From: Gammaproteobacteria bacterium
GTDB taxonomy: Bacteria; Pseudomonadota; Gammaproteobacteria; Enterobacterales; Alteromonadaceae
Reading direction: 5' to 3'
Assembly (NCBI GenBank): GCA_027484495.1
Contig: JAIXSW010000457.1
Coordinates: 1 to 9,347 of the forward strand
DNA: 9,347 nucleotides
In this document: in pieces, positions 1 through 6,778 of the stretch
Layout: every line of letters starts with the position of its first letter
Position numbering within the stretch: position 1 is the stretch's first letter
The notes under the pieces: model-generated
What the model was told of the DNA's origin: nothing
Databases searched by the model: none
What the model saw: the letters and a program-made list of their open reading frames with translations, nothing else
Translations under genes and position numbers: made by a program

Positions 1-890
1 AGGCCACCCACAGCAGTGGCAATGACCGGCAGTCCGCCTGCCATCGCCTCTAGCACCGTCATCGGGATCCCTTCGGCAACCGACGACAACACAAACACCT
101 GGCTTTGTGCCATCAACTCCGCAATGTCTTGACGCTCGCCGAGTAATTTTACTTGCTGTGGTGTGAAGCCAAGTCTTTGATATTGTTGTTGCAACCGATC
201 TCGTTCAGGGCCGTCACCGACCAGCCAAAGCTGACAAGGCTGCTCGCTCTGCGCCAGTACCAGCGCCATCGCCTCTAACAAAGACTGTTGATCCTTGACA
301 GCGGAGAGCCGGGCTACGTGAATAAAGGTAAAGGGACTGGCTTTGCTTGGCGACGGACAAAATTTTTCCGTATTGACCCCGTTGTAAATCAACTGATTTT
401 TACGCGCAGGGATCCTGACGACCTGATCCATCCAACGATGTAAATCGGCGCTGACCACAACATAGGTATGTAAAAATGGACTGACCAGCCGGCGCAGCCA
501 TTGATACTTCTTATTTTCGCCGTTTGGGTCGGAGATATCGCGACCGTGCTCTGCATGCAAATGCCCGGTGACACCAGCCAGCCAGGCGATTGGATGGTAT
601 TCAAGCGTCGCCAGATTATAACTATGCAAAATATCGGGCTTGATGTCGCGCAACAAACGCCATAATTTCAAATGAATGCCCAAGTCTTTGCCGGGCTTTT
701 TGTGCAGGCAATACACGGCAACATCTGTAGGTAATTGCTTGGCAAACTCAGTGGCACCGGTCAGGCTGATCACCACGTGGCGACACTGTGACGCCGGCAG
801 CTGGCGGATGCAGTTCAACATCACGCGCTCAAGTCCACCGGTATCCAGACTATAAATCAGATGCGCGATTAACATAGGAGCAGTTTGCAT
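1..890 (-). CDS. XrtA-associated glycosyltransferase, GT4 type (TIGR03088-like), 3' end outside window
   Basis: Probably adds a sugar from a nucleotide-sugar donor to the lipid-linked repeat unit of the exopolysaccharide at the cytoplasmic face of the membrane. Reading from the ATG at 890, the visible 296 codons show the GT-B N-terminal loop GGLERVM (residues 18-24), an NGVN segment near residue 169, the donor-domain strands FTFIHVARLS and LWLVGDGPER, and the GT4 signature EGIPMTVLE, an EX7E motif at residues 273-281. The frame is still open at the left edge, so the C-terminus is missing. The start overlaps the xrtA stop as TGATG, with a GGAAG ribosome-binding site (901-905) 10 bases upstream, which favours it over the internal ATG at 875. 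Position next to xrtA and overall sequence match the 'PEP-CTERM/EpsH1-associated sugar transferase 2' family. The exact sugar cannot be told. Confidence 0.88.
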   Translation of the reverse strand, partial: MQTAPMLIAHLIYSLDTGGLERVMLNCIRQLPASQCRHVVISLTGATEFAKQLPTDVAVYCLHKKPGKDLGIHLKLWRLLRDIKPDILHSYNLATLEYHPIAWLAGVTGHLHAEHGRDISDPNGENKKYQWLRRLVSPFLHTYVVVSADLHRWMDQVVRIPARKNQLIYNGVNTEKFCPSPSKASPFTFIHVARLSAVKDQQSLLEAMALVLAQSEQPCQLWLVGDGPERDRLQQQYQRLGFTPQQVKLLGERQDIAELMAQSQVFVLSSVAEGIPMTVLEAMAGGLPVIATAVGG

Positions 891-2314
891 CAATGAATAA
901 CTTCCAGTTGTGCCAGCGCCCGTTGCAAATCTGCTGGCGGCAGGTCGGCAAGTGTGCTGCTAAACAGCACGGCGCGAACTTCGGAAAAGCTGCTTTCATT
1001 CAATAACAAAGCCTGAACCTGATACCATTTTGCGGTCGATTCTGAGGTCGTTTGTCTGGTACCGACGCGATAATAGAATGCCAGCGTCTGAAAATCACCG
1101 CTACTGTTGCGCAGCTCCACTACCGCAACCGGTTTACCTTGTACTGAAACCATTTGCTGTTGCATCACACGCCATTGCCGGCGCTGGTACAGGTTGTTTT
1201 TCCAGCCGATCAGTTCGCCTTTGTCCTGTTTATGGCCAAATTGTGCAAACAGATATTGCACACCAAAGTCGTCAACCGCCTGCAGGCGTTGCAAGCCGTC
1301 AAAGAAACCTGGTTGCCACGAAGTTCCGTTCTGCAGTACAAGACCTGCGGGAACTTGCGCAACAGCAGGTTGTGCCGGCGTTGTCGTGACATTGATTTGG
1401 AAACGCATAACAAACGACAAGATCAATATTGCCATGCCAGCACTAAACACCAATAGTGCTGGTGCTGGCTGGACTGAGTGTACTGAAGGCACCGGTGACG
1501 GCTGCGGATCAGCACATTTACCACCGAGCCAGAACATTAAAAACATCACTAAGGCAAAGAAAAACCAACCATAGATAAAATGATCAACGCCAAAGCCATA
1601 TTGCATCTGGCTGGTTTCGCCAATCCAAATCAGGAAAAAGGCACGGAAGCAATTTGCTATGATGGAAAAAAGCACGATGGAGACCATAAACAGCAGATGT
1701 TTCCACCAGCGTTGGTAGGTTAAGTATGAAAAAACTGCCCCAATCGCCAGCGACGCAATCAGAAAACGCAAGCCTGAACAGGCCTCTGCTACTTCAAACT
1801 GTCCCACAGGTGTGGTCAGATACAAACCTTCCCGCAATACCGGGATACCCGACCACTGCAGCATCAGGACGCTGGCATCGGCGGTAATATCCTGTAACGG
1901 CGGGTTCAGCGCATCGCCAAATGGCACCATAAAAATCAAATAGAACAATGGGAAAGCAACCTGATATCCCAACTTCCAACCGAGCAACGACAGCAGCAGT
2001 AACTGCAGGCTCAGTACTGCGCTGAAATGAGTCAGGGTATTGATATCCGCGATATAACCAACGAGCCAGATGCTGCAGAACGCCAGCACAGCCAATAATG
2101 GTAATAAGGTCGGGCGGGGCGTTGCTGTGATCAGCTCCCTTCGGTCGTACAACAACCAGGCCGAGATCAACGGGATCAAATAACAATGTGTATAGGTATC
2201 TGAGTCTTGCCAGATTTTTTCCATACTCTGCAGCGTCGGCCAGAACACAAAACTCCAGCCGAGCAGCACAGCACACAGTAACAAATAGAATTGGACCGGC
2301 TTAAACTGCGACAT
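890..2314 (-). CDS. xrtA: Exosortase A with C-terminal EpsI domain
   Basis: Integral inner-membrane cysteine transpeptidase-like enzyme that recognises and processes the C-terminal PEP-CTERM signal of exported proteins. Counting from the ATG at 2314 (474 aa), residues about 5-265 form a polytopic core with many hydrophobic segments. It holds the three conserved exosortase residues: Cys179 in EACSGLR, Arg224 in ANCFRAF and His245 in GVDHFIYGW. A further hydrophobic helix (about 285-305) leads into a soluble, probably periplasmic domain (about 310-474) matching the EpsI family often fused to XrtA. The frame extends two codons upstream to a TTG at 2320, but the ATG is preferred; no strong ribosome-binding site is seen for either. 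The start lies inside the 3' end of the preceding glycosyltransferase gene (14-base overlap), so translation is probably coupled. All catalytic residues are intact and no PEP-CTERM substrate is visible in the window. Confidence 0.95.
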   Translation of the reverse strand: MSQFKPVQFYLLLCAVLLGWSFVFWPTLQSMEKIWQDSDTYTHCYLIPLISAWLLYDRRELITATPRPTLLPLLAVLAFCSIWLVGYIADINTLTHFSAVLSLQLLLLSLLGWKLGYQVAFPLFYLIFMVPFGDALNPPLQDITADASVLMLQWSGIPVLREGLYLTTPVGQFEVAEACSGLRFLIASLAIGAVFSYLTYQRWWKHLLFMVSIVLFSIIANCFRAFFLIWIGETSQMQYGFGVDHFIYGWFFFALVMFLMFWLGGKCADPQPSPVPSVHSVQPAPALLVFSAGMAILILSFVMRFQINVTTTPAQPAVAQVPAGLVLQNGTSWQPGFFDGLQRLQAVDDFGVQYLFAQFGHKQDKGELIGWKNNLYQRRQWRVMQQQMVSVQGKPVAVVELRNSSGDFQTLAFYYRVGTRQTTSESTAKWYQVQALLLNESSFSEVRAVLFSSTLADLPPADLQRALAQLEVIH

Positions 2315-3512
2315 TGCCAAGATAACCAGACAGCGGTGCTAAAGTGGCGGGCCATGTAAAGTTCTGCTCGACCCAAATGCGATTTGTACAACCATCCTGT
2401 GGTTGTTGCACCATCTGCAAACACAGACTGGCAAACTCGTTTGCTTCATCGCTGGCAGCCAGCCAGTTGGACGATGGCGCGTTAATCCCTTCCATTGCCA
2501 TACAGCTGGCGACTACTTTTTTGTTCATCGCCATGGCTTCAAGCACCTTATTTTGGATCCCGCGCGCGATACGCAGTGGGGCAACAACCAGGTCTGCATT
2601 GGCCAGATAAGGTCGGACATCATCAACCCTGCCGGTCACCCACACCTGATCTTTACCGTGTAACGCTAAGACTTGTGACGACGGATTACCACCAACAATA
2701 TAAAAATGTAGATCTGGCTGTGTTGCTCTGATCTGCGGCCAGACATGTCGGCAAAACCAGGCGACGGCATCGACATTCGCCCAATAATCCATGGCGCCGG
2801 TAAACACCATATAACGACCATGCAAAGGATATTCTGCAGCTGAAAACGATTGTTCCGGGTCAAAAAACTTGGTGTCGACTCCATTGAGTACGGCGTGGAT
2901 TTTGCCGCCAAGAGCTGCCGGCATCAATTGACGGAACAAGGCTGCTTCATCAGGCGATACAAACAGACTGTAATTAAAACGTTCACAATACTGCTGTTCA
3001 TATCGCTGCAACTGTAAATGTTCACGACGATAGATCCAGCGCATCAGACCGCTTTGGTGCTCCGCGTACTGACGCCATTTATCAGAATCGATATCAATAT
3101 AATCAATGACCCGATGCAAGTGAGCGAATTCCGGGTGGTCAACGTATTGCGCCATGGACGATGAAAACACAAAAACGTTTTCAATCTTATGTTTCGAAAT
3201 GGTTTGTTTAACCCAGTACTGCAGTTCTGCGTCATAGAAGTAGGGCAGTGTGATGGGTTTATTGGTCAGAAAAGCGCTGAGGCCTTTGATCTTTGACACC
3301 AGTTTGCGTTGACGACGGCATTTAAACTCAACACACCAGTCAGCAAGCTTATCGATGTATTGGAAATCGTATTCGTCATCAATAAAACAGCCGAGGTAGA
3401 CTTCATAGTGTTCAGCTAAATCTTTTAATAAATTGAAAGAGCGAATTTTATCGCCTTTATTCGGCGGGTATGGAATGCGATGGCAAAGATATAACAGTTT
3501 GGGCTTAGCCAT
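2301..3512 (-). CDS. XrtA-associated glycosyltransferase (TIGR03087-like)
   Basis: Cytoplasmic GT-B glycosyltransferase, 403 aa from the ATG at 3512, probably adding a sugar during assembly of the exopolysaccharide repeat unit. The N-terminus LLYLCHRIPYPPNKGDKIRS (residues 6-25) is characteristic of this XrtA-associated family ('sugar transferase 1'). Other landmarks are DYIDIDSDKWRQYA (137-150), LNGVDTKFFDP (209-219) and MVFTGAMDYWANVDAV (235-250). The donor-site segment APLRIARGIQNKVLEAMAM spans 311-329. In that segment the second Glu of the GT4 EX7E motif is present (Glu325), but the first position is Arg317. The frame runs upstream to a TTG at 3536, but the ATG at 3512 has an AGGTG ribosome-binding site six bases before it and gives the family's usual N-terminus. 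The donor sugar is unknown. The gene overlaps xrtA downstream and a small ORF upstream. Confidence 0.9.
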   Translation of the reverse strand: MAKPKLLYLCHRIPYPPNKGDKIRSFNLLKDLAEHYEVYLGCFIDDEYDFQYIDKLADWCVEFKCRRQRKLVSKIKGLSAFLTNKPITLPYFYDAELQYWVKQTISKHKIENVFVFSSSMAQYVDHPEFAHLHRVIDYIDIDSDKWRQYAEHQSGLMRWIYRREHLQLQRYEQQYCERFNYSLFVSPDEAALFRQLMPAALGGKIHAVLNGVDTKFFDPEQSFSAAEYPLHGRYMVFTGAMDYWANVDAVAWFCRHVWPQIRATQPDLHFYIVGGNPSSQVLALHGKDQVWVTGRVDDVRPYLANADLVVAPLRIARGIQNKVLEAMAMNKKVVASCMAMEGINAPSSNWLAASDEANEFASLCLQMVQQPQDGCTNRIWVEQNFTWPATLAPLSGYLGNVAV

Positions 3513-3642
3513 GCTTAGCACCTGCCTGACCTGCAAAGCCGGTTGAAGAATCTGAATTGTGCTCTAAAACACAGTTACCGGAGGGTCCAGCGGACAGACC
3601 CAGAAAAGCGCATGGGTGATTTGCAGGCAATGGGTGGTACAT
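3505..3642 (-). CDS. Possible 45-aa protein of unknown function
   Basis: Unrecognised small ORF that occupies most of the 154-bp gap between the deacetylase and the downstream glycosyltransferase. It starts with ATG at 3642, has AAGGGA (3648-3653) five bases upstream as a good ribosome-binding site, and its TAA overlaps the glycosyltransferase start by 8 bases, an arrangement that suits translational coupling. The product begins MYHPLPANHP and ends GQAGAKHG. It has two cysteines and no signal peptide or membrane helix. No family is recognised. It could equally be a leader that tunes translation of the next gene, or chance. The good ribosome-binding site and the overlap argue for it; the short length and lack of known relatives argue against it. 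Confidence 0.28.
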   Translation of the reverse strand: MYHPLPANHPCAFLGLSAGPSGNCVLEHNSDSSTGFAGQAGAKHG

Positions 3643-3666
3643 CTAAATCCCTTAGTTGTTATTTTT

Positions 3667-4524
3667 TTATTTAAATCGTTGCAGTTCGCTCTGATAGACC
3701 TGATCCAGACTACCCCAGTTGAACTGGGTCAGCAATTGCGCCAGCTTATTTTCCATCCGGTTTAGATTGACGTAATGACGAAAGCGCGATTTTAACGGCG
3801 CGCCTTGCACCCGTGGTTGCTCCGGGTCTATTTCCCACGGATGGAAATAAAACATGTACGGCATTTTGTCTTCTTGCAGAAAGCGGGAAATCAGCCGGCT
3901 GCTCAACCAATATGGCATCAATCGGAAGTAGCCACCACCAGCAATGGGCAGTTGCTTGCCGTGCATCACCAACGTCGGCATCGGGATTTCTAATAAGCCT
4001 TCCGGACGCAGATATGGCTGCTGTGGCCAGTCAGGGACGCCATAGAGGTCGTGCTTGACCGGATAAGTGCTGGAACTGTAACTGTGGCCGATTTCCTTCA
4101 AGATCTCAAAAGCCCACTCGCTTTGTTTATTGATGGAGAAACTTGGCGCCCGATAACCAACGATTTCTTGCCCGGTCAGTTGTTCCAGCATGTCCTTTGC
4201 ACGCAATGCATCCGCTTTAAATTCAGCTGGTGTTTGCTGGTGAACCTTGGTGTGGGCGTAGCCATGGCTGGCAACTTCGTGGCCGCGGCGCTGCACTTCT
4301 TTAACTAAATCTGGAAATTTCTCTGCCACCCAACCCAAAAAGAAAAAAGTGGATTTGGCGTTGTGCTGGTCAAATAAATCGAGCAGGCGACGGGTGTTGA
4401 TGTCAACCCGCGGCACCAAACCGTTCCAGTCTGCGGGCTGAATTTGTTTTTCAAACGCCGCAACGTGGAAGTAATCTTCCACATCGACGGTCATCGCATT
4501 GAGTTTTGTTAAAGCAGCTGACAT
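3667..4524 (-). CDS. XrtA-associated polysaccharide deacetylase (TIGR03006-like)
   Basis: Carbohydrate esterase family 4 (NodB-fold) enzyme, 285 aa, likely removing N- or O-acetyl groups from the exopolysaccharide. Visible motifs are MTVDVEDYFHV (11-21), with the acidic residues Asp14 and Asp17 of motif 1; SHGYAH (86-91), with metal-binding His87 and His91; GYRAPSFS (123-130), with the motif 3 Arg; and FHPWE (227-231) near the C-terminus. The VDVEDYFHV form of motif 1 and the extended C-terminal region are typical of the XrtA-linked subgroup. There is no signal peptide, as is usual for this subgroup. The start lies 5 bases after the stop of the sugar transferase gene with no clear ribosome-binding site of its own, so translation is probably coupled. 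An internal ATG at 4494 (Met11) would give a shorter product starting right at motif 1. Confidence 0.92.
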   Translation of the reverse strand: MSAALTKLNAMTVDVEDYFHVAAFEKQIQPADWNGLVPRVDINTRRLLDLFDQHNAKSTFFFLGWVAEKFPDLVKEVQRRGHEVASHGYAHTKVHQQTPAEFKADALRAKDMLEQLTGQEIVGYRAPSFSINKQSEWAFEILKEIGHSYSSSTYPVKHDLYGVPDWPQQPYLRPEGLLEIPMPTLVMHGKQLPIAGGGYFRLMPYWLSSRLISRFLQEDKMPYMFYFHPWEIDPEQPRVQGAPLKSRFRHYVNLNRMENKLAQLLTQFNWGSLDQVYQSELQRFK

Positions 4525-4529
4525 CAGAA

Positions 4530-5936
4530 TTAACGGCCCTTGCCAAAGATTACTATTTCAACGGTTCTGATCAAAATGACCAAATCCAGCAACAAGGTAC
4601 GATGTTTGATGTAATACAGGTCAAACTTCAGTTTTTCTTGTGCATCTTCAGTCGTTGAGCCATATGGATACTTCAGTTGCGCCCAGCCGGTCAAGCCTGG
4701 TTTTACATTATGGCGTTGATTGTAGTACGGAATTTCTTTGACCAGTTTCTCAACGAATTCTGGACGCTCTGGCCGTGGACCAACGAAACCCATATCGCCT
4801 TTGATGATATTAAACAATTGTGGCAGTTCGTCGATGCGGTATTTGCGGATAAATCCACCGATTTTAGTAACCCGTGAATCGTTCAGTGTTGCCCATTGCG
4901 CACCACCGGCTTCAGCGTCTGGACGCATACTACGGAATTTCAGAATTTGAAATGGCTTGCCATCAATGCCAATACGGATCTGACGATAAAAAACCGAAGC
5001 GCCCGTACGACGGCCATCGTCAAAATAGATCACCAGGGCAGTGATAAGCATCAGTGGCCACACTGCGGCTAACACAAACAGTGCTAACACAGCGTTTAAG
5101 CGGTGATCCAGACTGGTTTTAAATCGATGGTTCATTTCAAAACCATTCGAGTAGATAACCCAGCTTGGGTAAATCAGATTGACTGCGATCTGTCCGGTTT
5201 CCTGCTCGATAAAATCGAGGATCTCGATAACATCAACACCACGTGTCTTGCACTTAAACAGATGCTCAACCGGCAACATGTTGCGCCGCTCATCACAGGC
5301 GATGACCAATTGTTCGATTTCGTGTTCAACCGCGTATTCATAAAGGCTGGTTTTATAATCGAACTGGATGACTTTCGAATCTGGGATATGGCCTTCCTGG
5401 TCGCCGTCGATTTTAACGAAACCATGGATTTCGAAATTTTTACGGTCAACATTACGACGCATACGGCGCTCGATGATCGATGCCCGTTCACCCGAGCCAA
5501 GCACTAACACACGGCGACGGCTGATTTTAGTAATATCGTGATAGTGGAATAACATCCGGAATGACGTCAGTGTGATTAACGAAATCAGCGACGAGACCAG
5601 ATTAAAGATAAAGCCAAGATGTAACGAGGGGATCAGGCTGAAGATGAACACTTCGAGCAGGATACCTGCCAGAAACAAGGTAATGAGTACCCGTTTGAGT
5701 ACACCACCTGTATCTTCACGAAGTTTTTGGTCGTAAAGACCTACTGACAGCGCACATAACATCACGCAGCCGGTATATAACACCGCGTTAATAGCAGCCA
5801 GTTCCTGATCTATCGGTTGATAAAAAGATAGAATAAAGGAAGCTGCAAAACTTGACGCTAGTAGTAATAGCATTTCGCCCAGCAGAAAGAGTTTCTCTGC
5901 CAGCGTGTTTCCCCCGTAACGAACAGCCTTATTCAT
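4530..5936 (-). CDS. Polyprenyl-phosphate sugar-1-phosphate transferase, XrtA-associated (TIGR03013-like)
   Basis: Membrane enzyme, 468 aa, that begins repeat-unit synthesis by moving a sugar-1-phosphate from a nucleotide sugar to the undecaprenyl-phosphate carrier. About four hydrophobic helices (roughly 13-39, 51-68, 83-103, 108-131) are followed by a Rossmann-like domain starting at RVLVLGSGE (142-150). A further membrane segment (279-305) precedes the bacterial sugar transferase domain. Its signature motifs are all intact: FYRQIRIGIDGKPFQILKFR (316-335), the DE pair in YRIDELPQL (366-374), GDMGFVGPRPERPEF (380-394) and KPGLTGWAQ (412-420). The start codon has a GGAAGAAG-type ribosome-binding site about seven bases upstream. 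It is the first gene of the leftward operon, next to the divergent promoter region. The sugar transferred is not predictable from the sequence. Confidence 0.94.
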   Translation of the reverse strand: MNKAVRYGGNTLAEKLFLLGEMLLLLASSFAASFILSFYQPIDQELAAINAVLYTGCVMLCALSVGLYDQKLREDTGGVLKRVLITLFLAGILLEVFIFSLIPSLHLGFIFNLVSSLISLITLTSFRMLFHYHDITKISRRRVLVLGSGERASIIERRMRRNVDRKNFEIHGFVKIDGDQEGHIPDSKVIQFDYKTSLYEYAVEHEIEQLVIACDERRNMLPVEHLFKCKTRGVDVIEILDFIEQETGQIAVNLIYPSWVIYSNGFEMNHRFKTSLDHRLNAVLALFVLAAVWPLMLITALVIYFDDGRRTGASVFYRQIRIGIDGKPFQILKFRSMRPDAEAGGAQWATLNDSRVTKIGGFIRKYRIDELPQLFNIIKGDMGFVGPRPERPEFVEKLVKEIPYYNQRHNVKPGLTGWAQLKYPYGSTTEDAQEKLKFDLYYIKHRTLLLDLVILIRTVEIVIFGKGR

Positions 5937-6051
5937 TAATTACTTCTTCCCGGAACATTCTGAATTAAGTGCAAATTTCCGCACAGTGATCTTGACATAG
6001 TTAAGCAGAGGCAGAAGTATACGCCGATGGTCTGGAAACTGGAATTAAATT

Positions 6052-6079
6052 TTTATGATAGCCGTCACAGCTATGTAAA
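6052..6079 (-). promoter_or_regulatory. Candidate sigma-70 promoter for the leftward operon
   Basis: Read on the minus strand: TTTACA (6079-6074), a 16-base spacer, then CATAAA (6057-6052). These match the consensus at five of six and four of six positions. Transcription would start near 6045, giving a leader of about 110 bases before the sugar transferase ATG at 5936. A TATACT hexamer at 6021-6016 is an alternative -10 but lacks a good -35. Confidence 0.35.
6058..6074. promoter_or_regulatory. Short dyad (ATAGC-N7-GCTAT) in the divergent promoter region
   Basis: A perfect 5-bp inverted repeat, ATAGC at 6058-6062 and GCTAT at 6070-6074. It covers the spacer of the candidate leftward promoter and the -35 of the candidate rightward promoter. 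It could be an operator through which one regulator controls both operons. A 5-bp arm is short enough to arise by chance, and no known regulator consensus is recognised. Confidence 0.25.
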
Positions 6080-6092
6080 ATTCAGTTATATT
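6064..6092 (+). promoter_or_regulatory. Candidate sigma-70 promoter for the rightward operon
   Basis: GTCACA (6064-6069), a 17-base spacer, then TATATT (6087-6092), matching consensus at four and five of six positions. Transcription would start near 6099, about 27 bases before the export-protein ATG. The leader contains the AAGGA ribosome-binding site (6111-6115). It overlaps the candidate leftward promoter, so the two may compete. Confidence 0.38.
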
Positions 6093-6125
6093 AAAATCGC
6101 ATCAGTAACAAAGGACGTATAAGAA

Positions 6126-6755
6126 ATGAAAGCAAGTTCTGCTATTGCCGTGGTCGTTGGATCTGTGATGTTGCTTGGGTTGCAGGCATGCAGCACCAAC
6201 GAATTACCTGGCGCTACCGTTCAACCAGCACGCACCACTGCGGTTGACCAATACAGCTACCTGATCGGTCCAAATGATTCAGTGACCATTTTTGTCTGGC
6301 GGAATCCTGAATTGTCAGGTTCATTTGTTGTCCGCCCGGATGGCAAAATCAGCACTTCGCTGGTTGAAGATGTTCCGGTTGCTGGCAGAACGCCGACACA
6401 GTTTGCCCGTGATATGGAAAAAATCCTCGCTAAATATATCCGTGACCCAGTCGTGACCGTTTCTGTTTCAGGCTTCGTTGGTCCATTCAGCGAACAAGTC
6501 CGCGTCATCGGCGCCGCAGCCAAACCACAGTCTTATCCTTATCGCCAATATATGACAGTTCTGGATCTGATGATTGCTTCAGGTGGCCTGACTGAATTTG
6601 CCAGCGGCAACGGTGCTAAGCTGGTGCGGGTTAAAAATGGCAAGCAAATGACCTACGACGTTCGCCTGGACGACCTGGTGCGCGACGGCGACATCTCTGC
6701 AAACGTTGATATTTTACCTGGTGACATCGTCATTATCCCTGAAGCTTGGTTTTAA
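6126..6755 (+). CDS. XrtA-associated polysaccharide export lipoprotein (TIGR03027-like)
   Basis: Wza-type outer-membrane export protein, 209 aa, expected to form the channel or periplasmic part of the polysaccharide exit route. The N-terminus is a lipoprotein signal: a basic start, a hydrophobic stretch (6-19) and a lipobox ending LQAC, with acylated Cys22. The polysaccharide export domain follows (about 43-115), with YLIGPNDSVTIFVWRNPELS and the VVRPDGKIS loop. Next comes an SLBB-type domain (about 122-180), with VRVIGAAAKPQSYPY and TVLDLMIASGGLTEFASGN. It ends in the usual LPGDIVIIPE. The protein is short compared with Wza, which is normal for this subfamily. The ribosome-binding site is AAGGA, 10 bases before the ATG. 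It is the first gene of the rightward operon, with a 23-base gap to the chain-length determinant. Confidence 0.94.
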   Translation: MKASSAIAVVVGSVMLLGLQACSTNELPGATVQPARTTAVDQYSYLIGPNDSVTIFVWRNPELSGSFVVRPDGKISTSLVEDVPVAGRTPTQFARDMEKILAKYIRDPVVTVSVSGFVGPFSEQVRVIGAAAKPQSYPYRQYMTVLDLMIASGGLTEFASGNGAKLVRVKNGKQMTYDVRLDDLVRDGDISANVDILPGDIVIIPEAWF

Positions 6756-6778
6756 AATCGCGTCTGCGGAGTAGTTAG

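Noticed and set aside
1030..1574. Overlapping plus-strand open frames opposite xrtA
   Set aside because: They lie antisense to a clear exosortase with intact catalytic residues, have no recognisable domain and overlap each other in different frames.
3513..3536. TTG start at 3536 for the TIGR03087-type glycosyltransferase
   Set aside because: The ATG at 3512 has an AGGTG ribosome-binding site and gives the family's usual N-terminus; the eight extra residues add nothing recognisable.
3583..3601. Inverted repeat GGGTC-N9-GACCC as a terminator between the deacetylase and glycosyltransferase genes
   Set aside because: Only a 5-bp stem with a 9-base loop and no following T run in the direction of transcription.
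3627..3641. Sigma-54-like sequence on the minus strand (TGTACC ... TTGC) in the small-ORF region
   Set aside because: The -12 part and the spacing fit, but the nearly invariant GG of the -24 element is GT, and it lies inside the small ORF after its start.
5103..5507. 134-codon plus-strand open frame opposite the sugar transferase
   Set aside because: It is a shadow of the well-supported minus-strand gene, with no recognised motif.
5992..6020. Perfect TTGACA -35 at 5992-5997 on the plus strand
   Set aside because: The hexamer 17 bases downstream (AAGTAT) matches the -10 consensus at only three positions, and the better TATACG lies 20 bases away. It is weaker as a pair than the 6064-6092 candidate.
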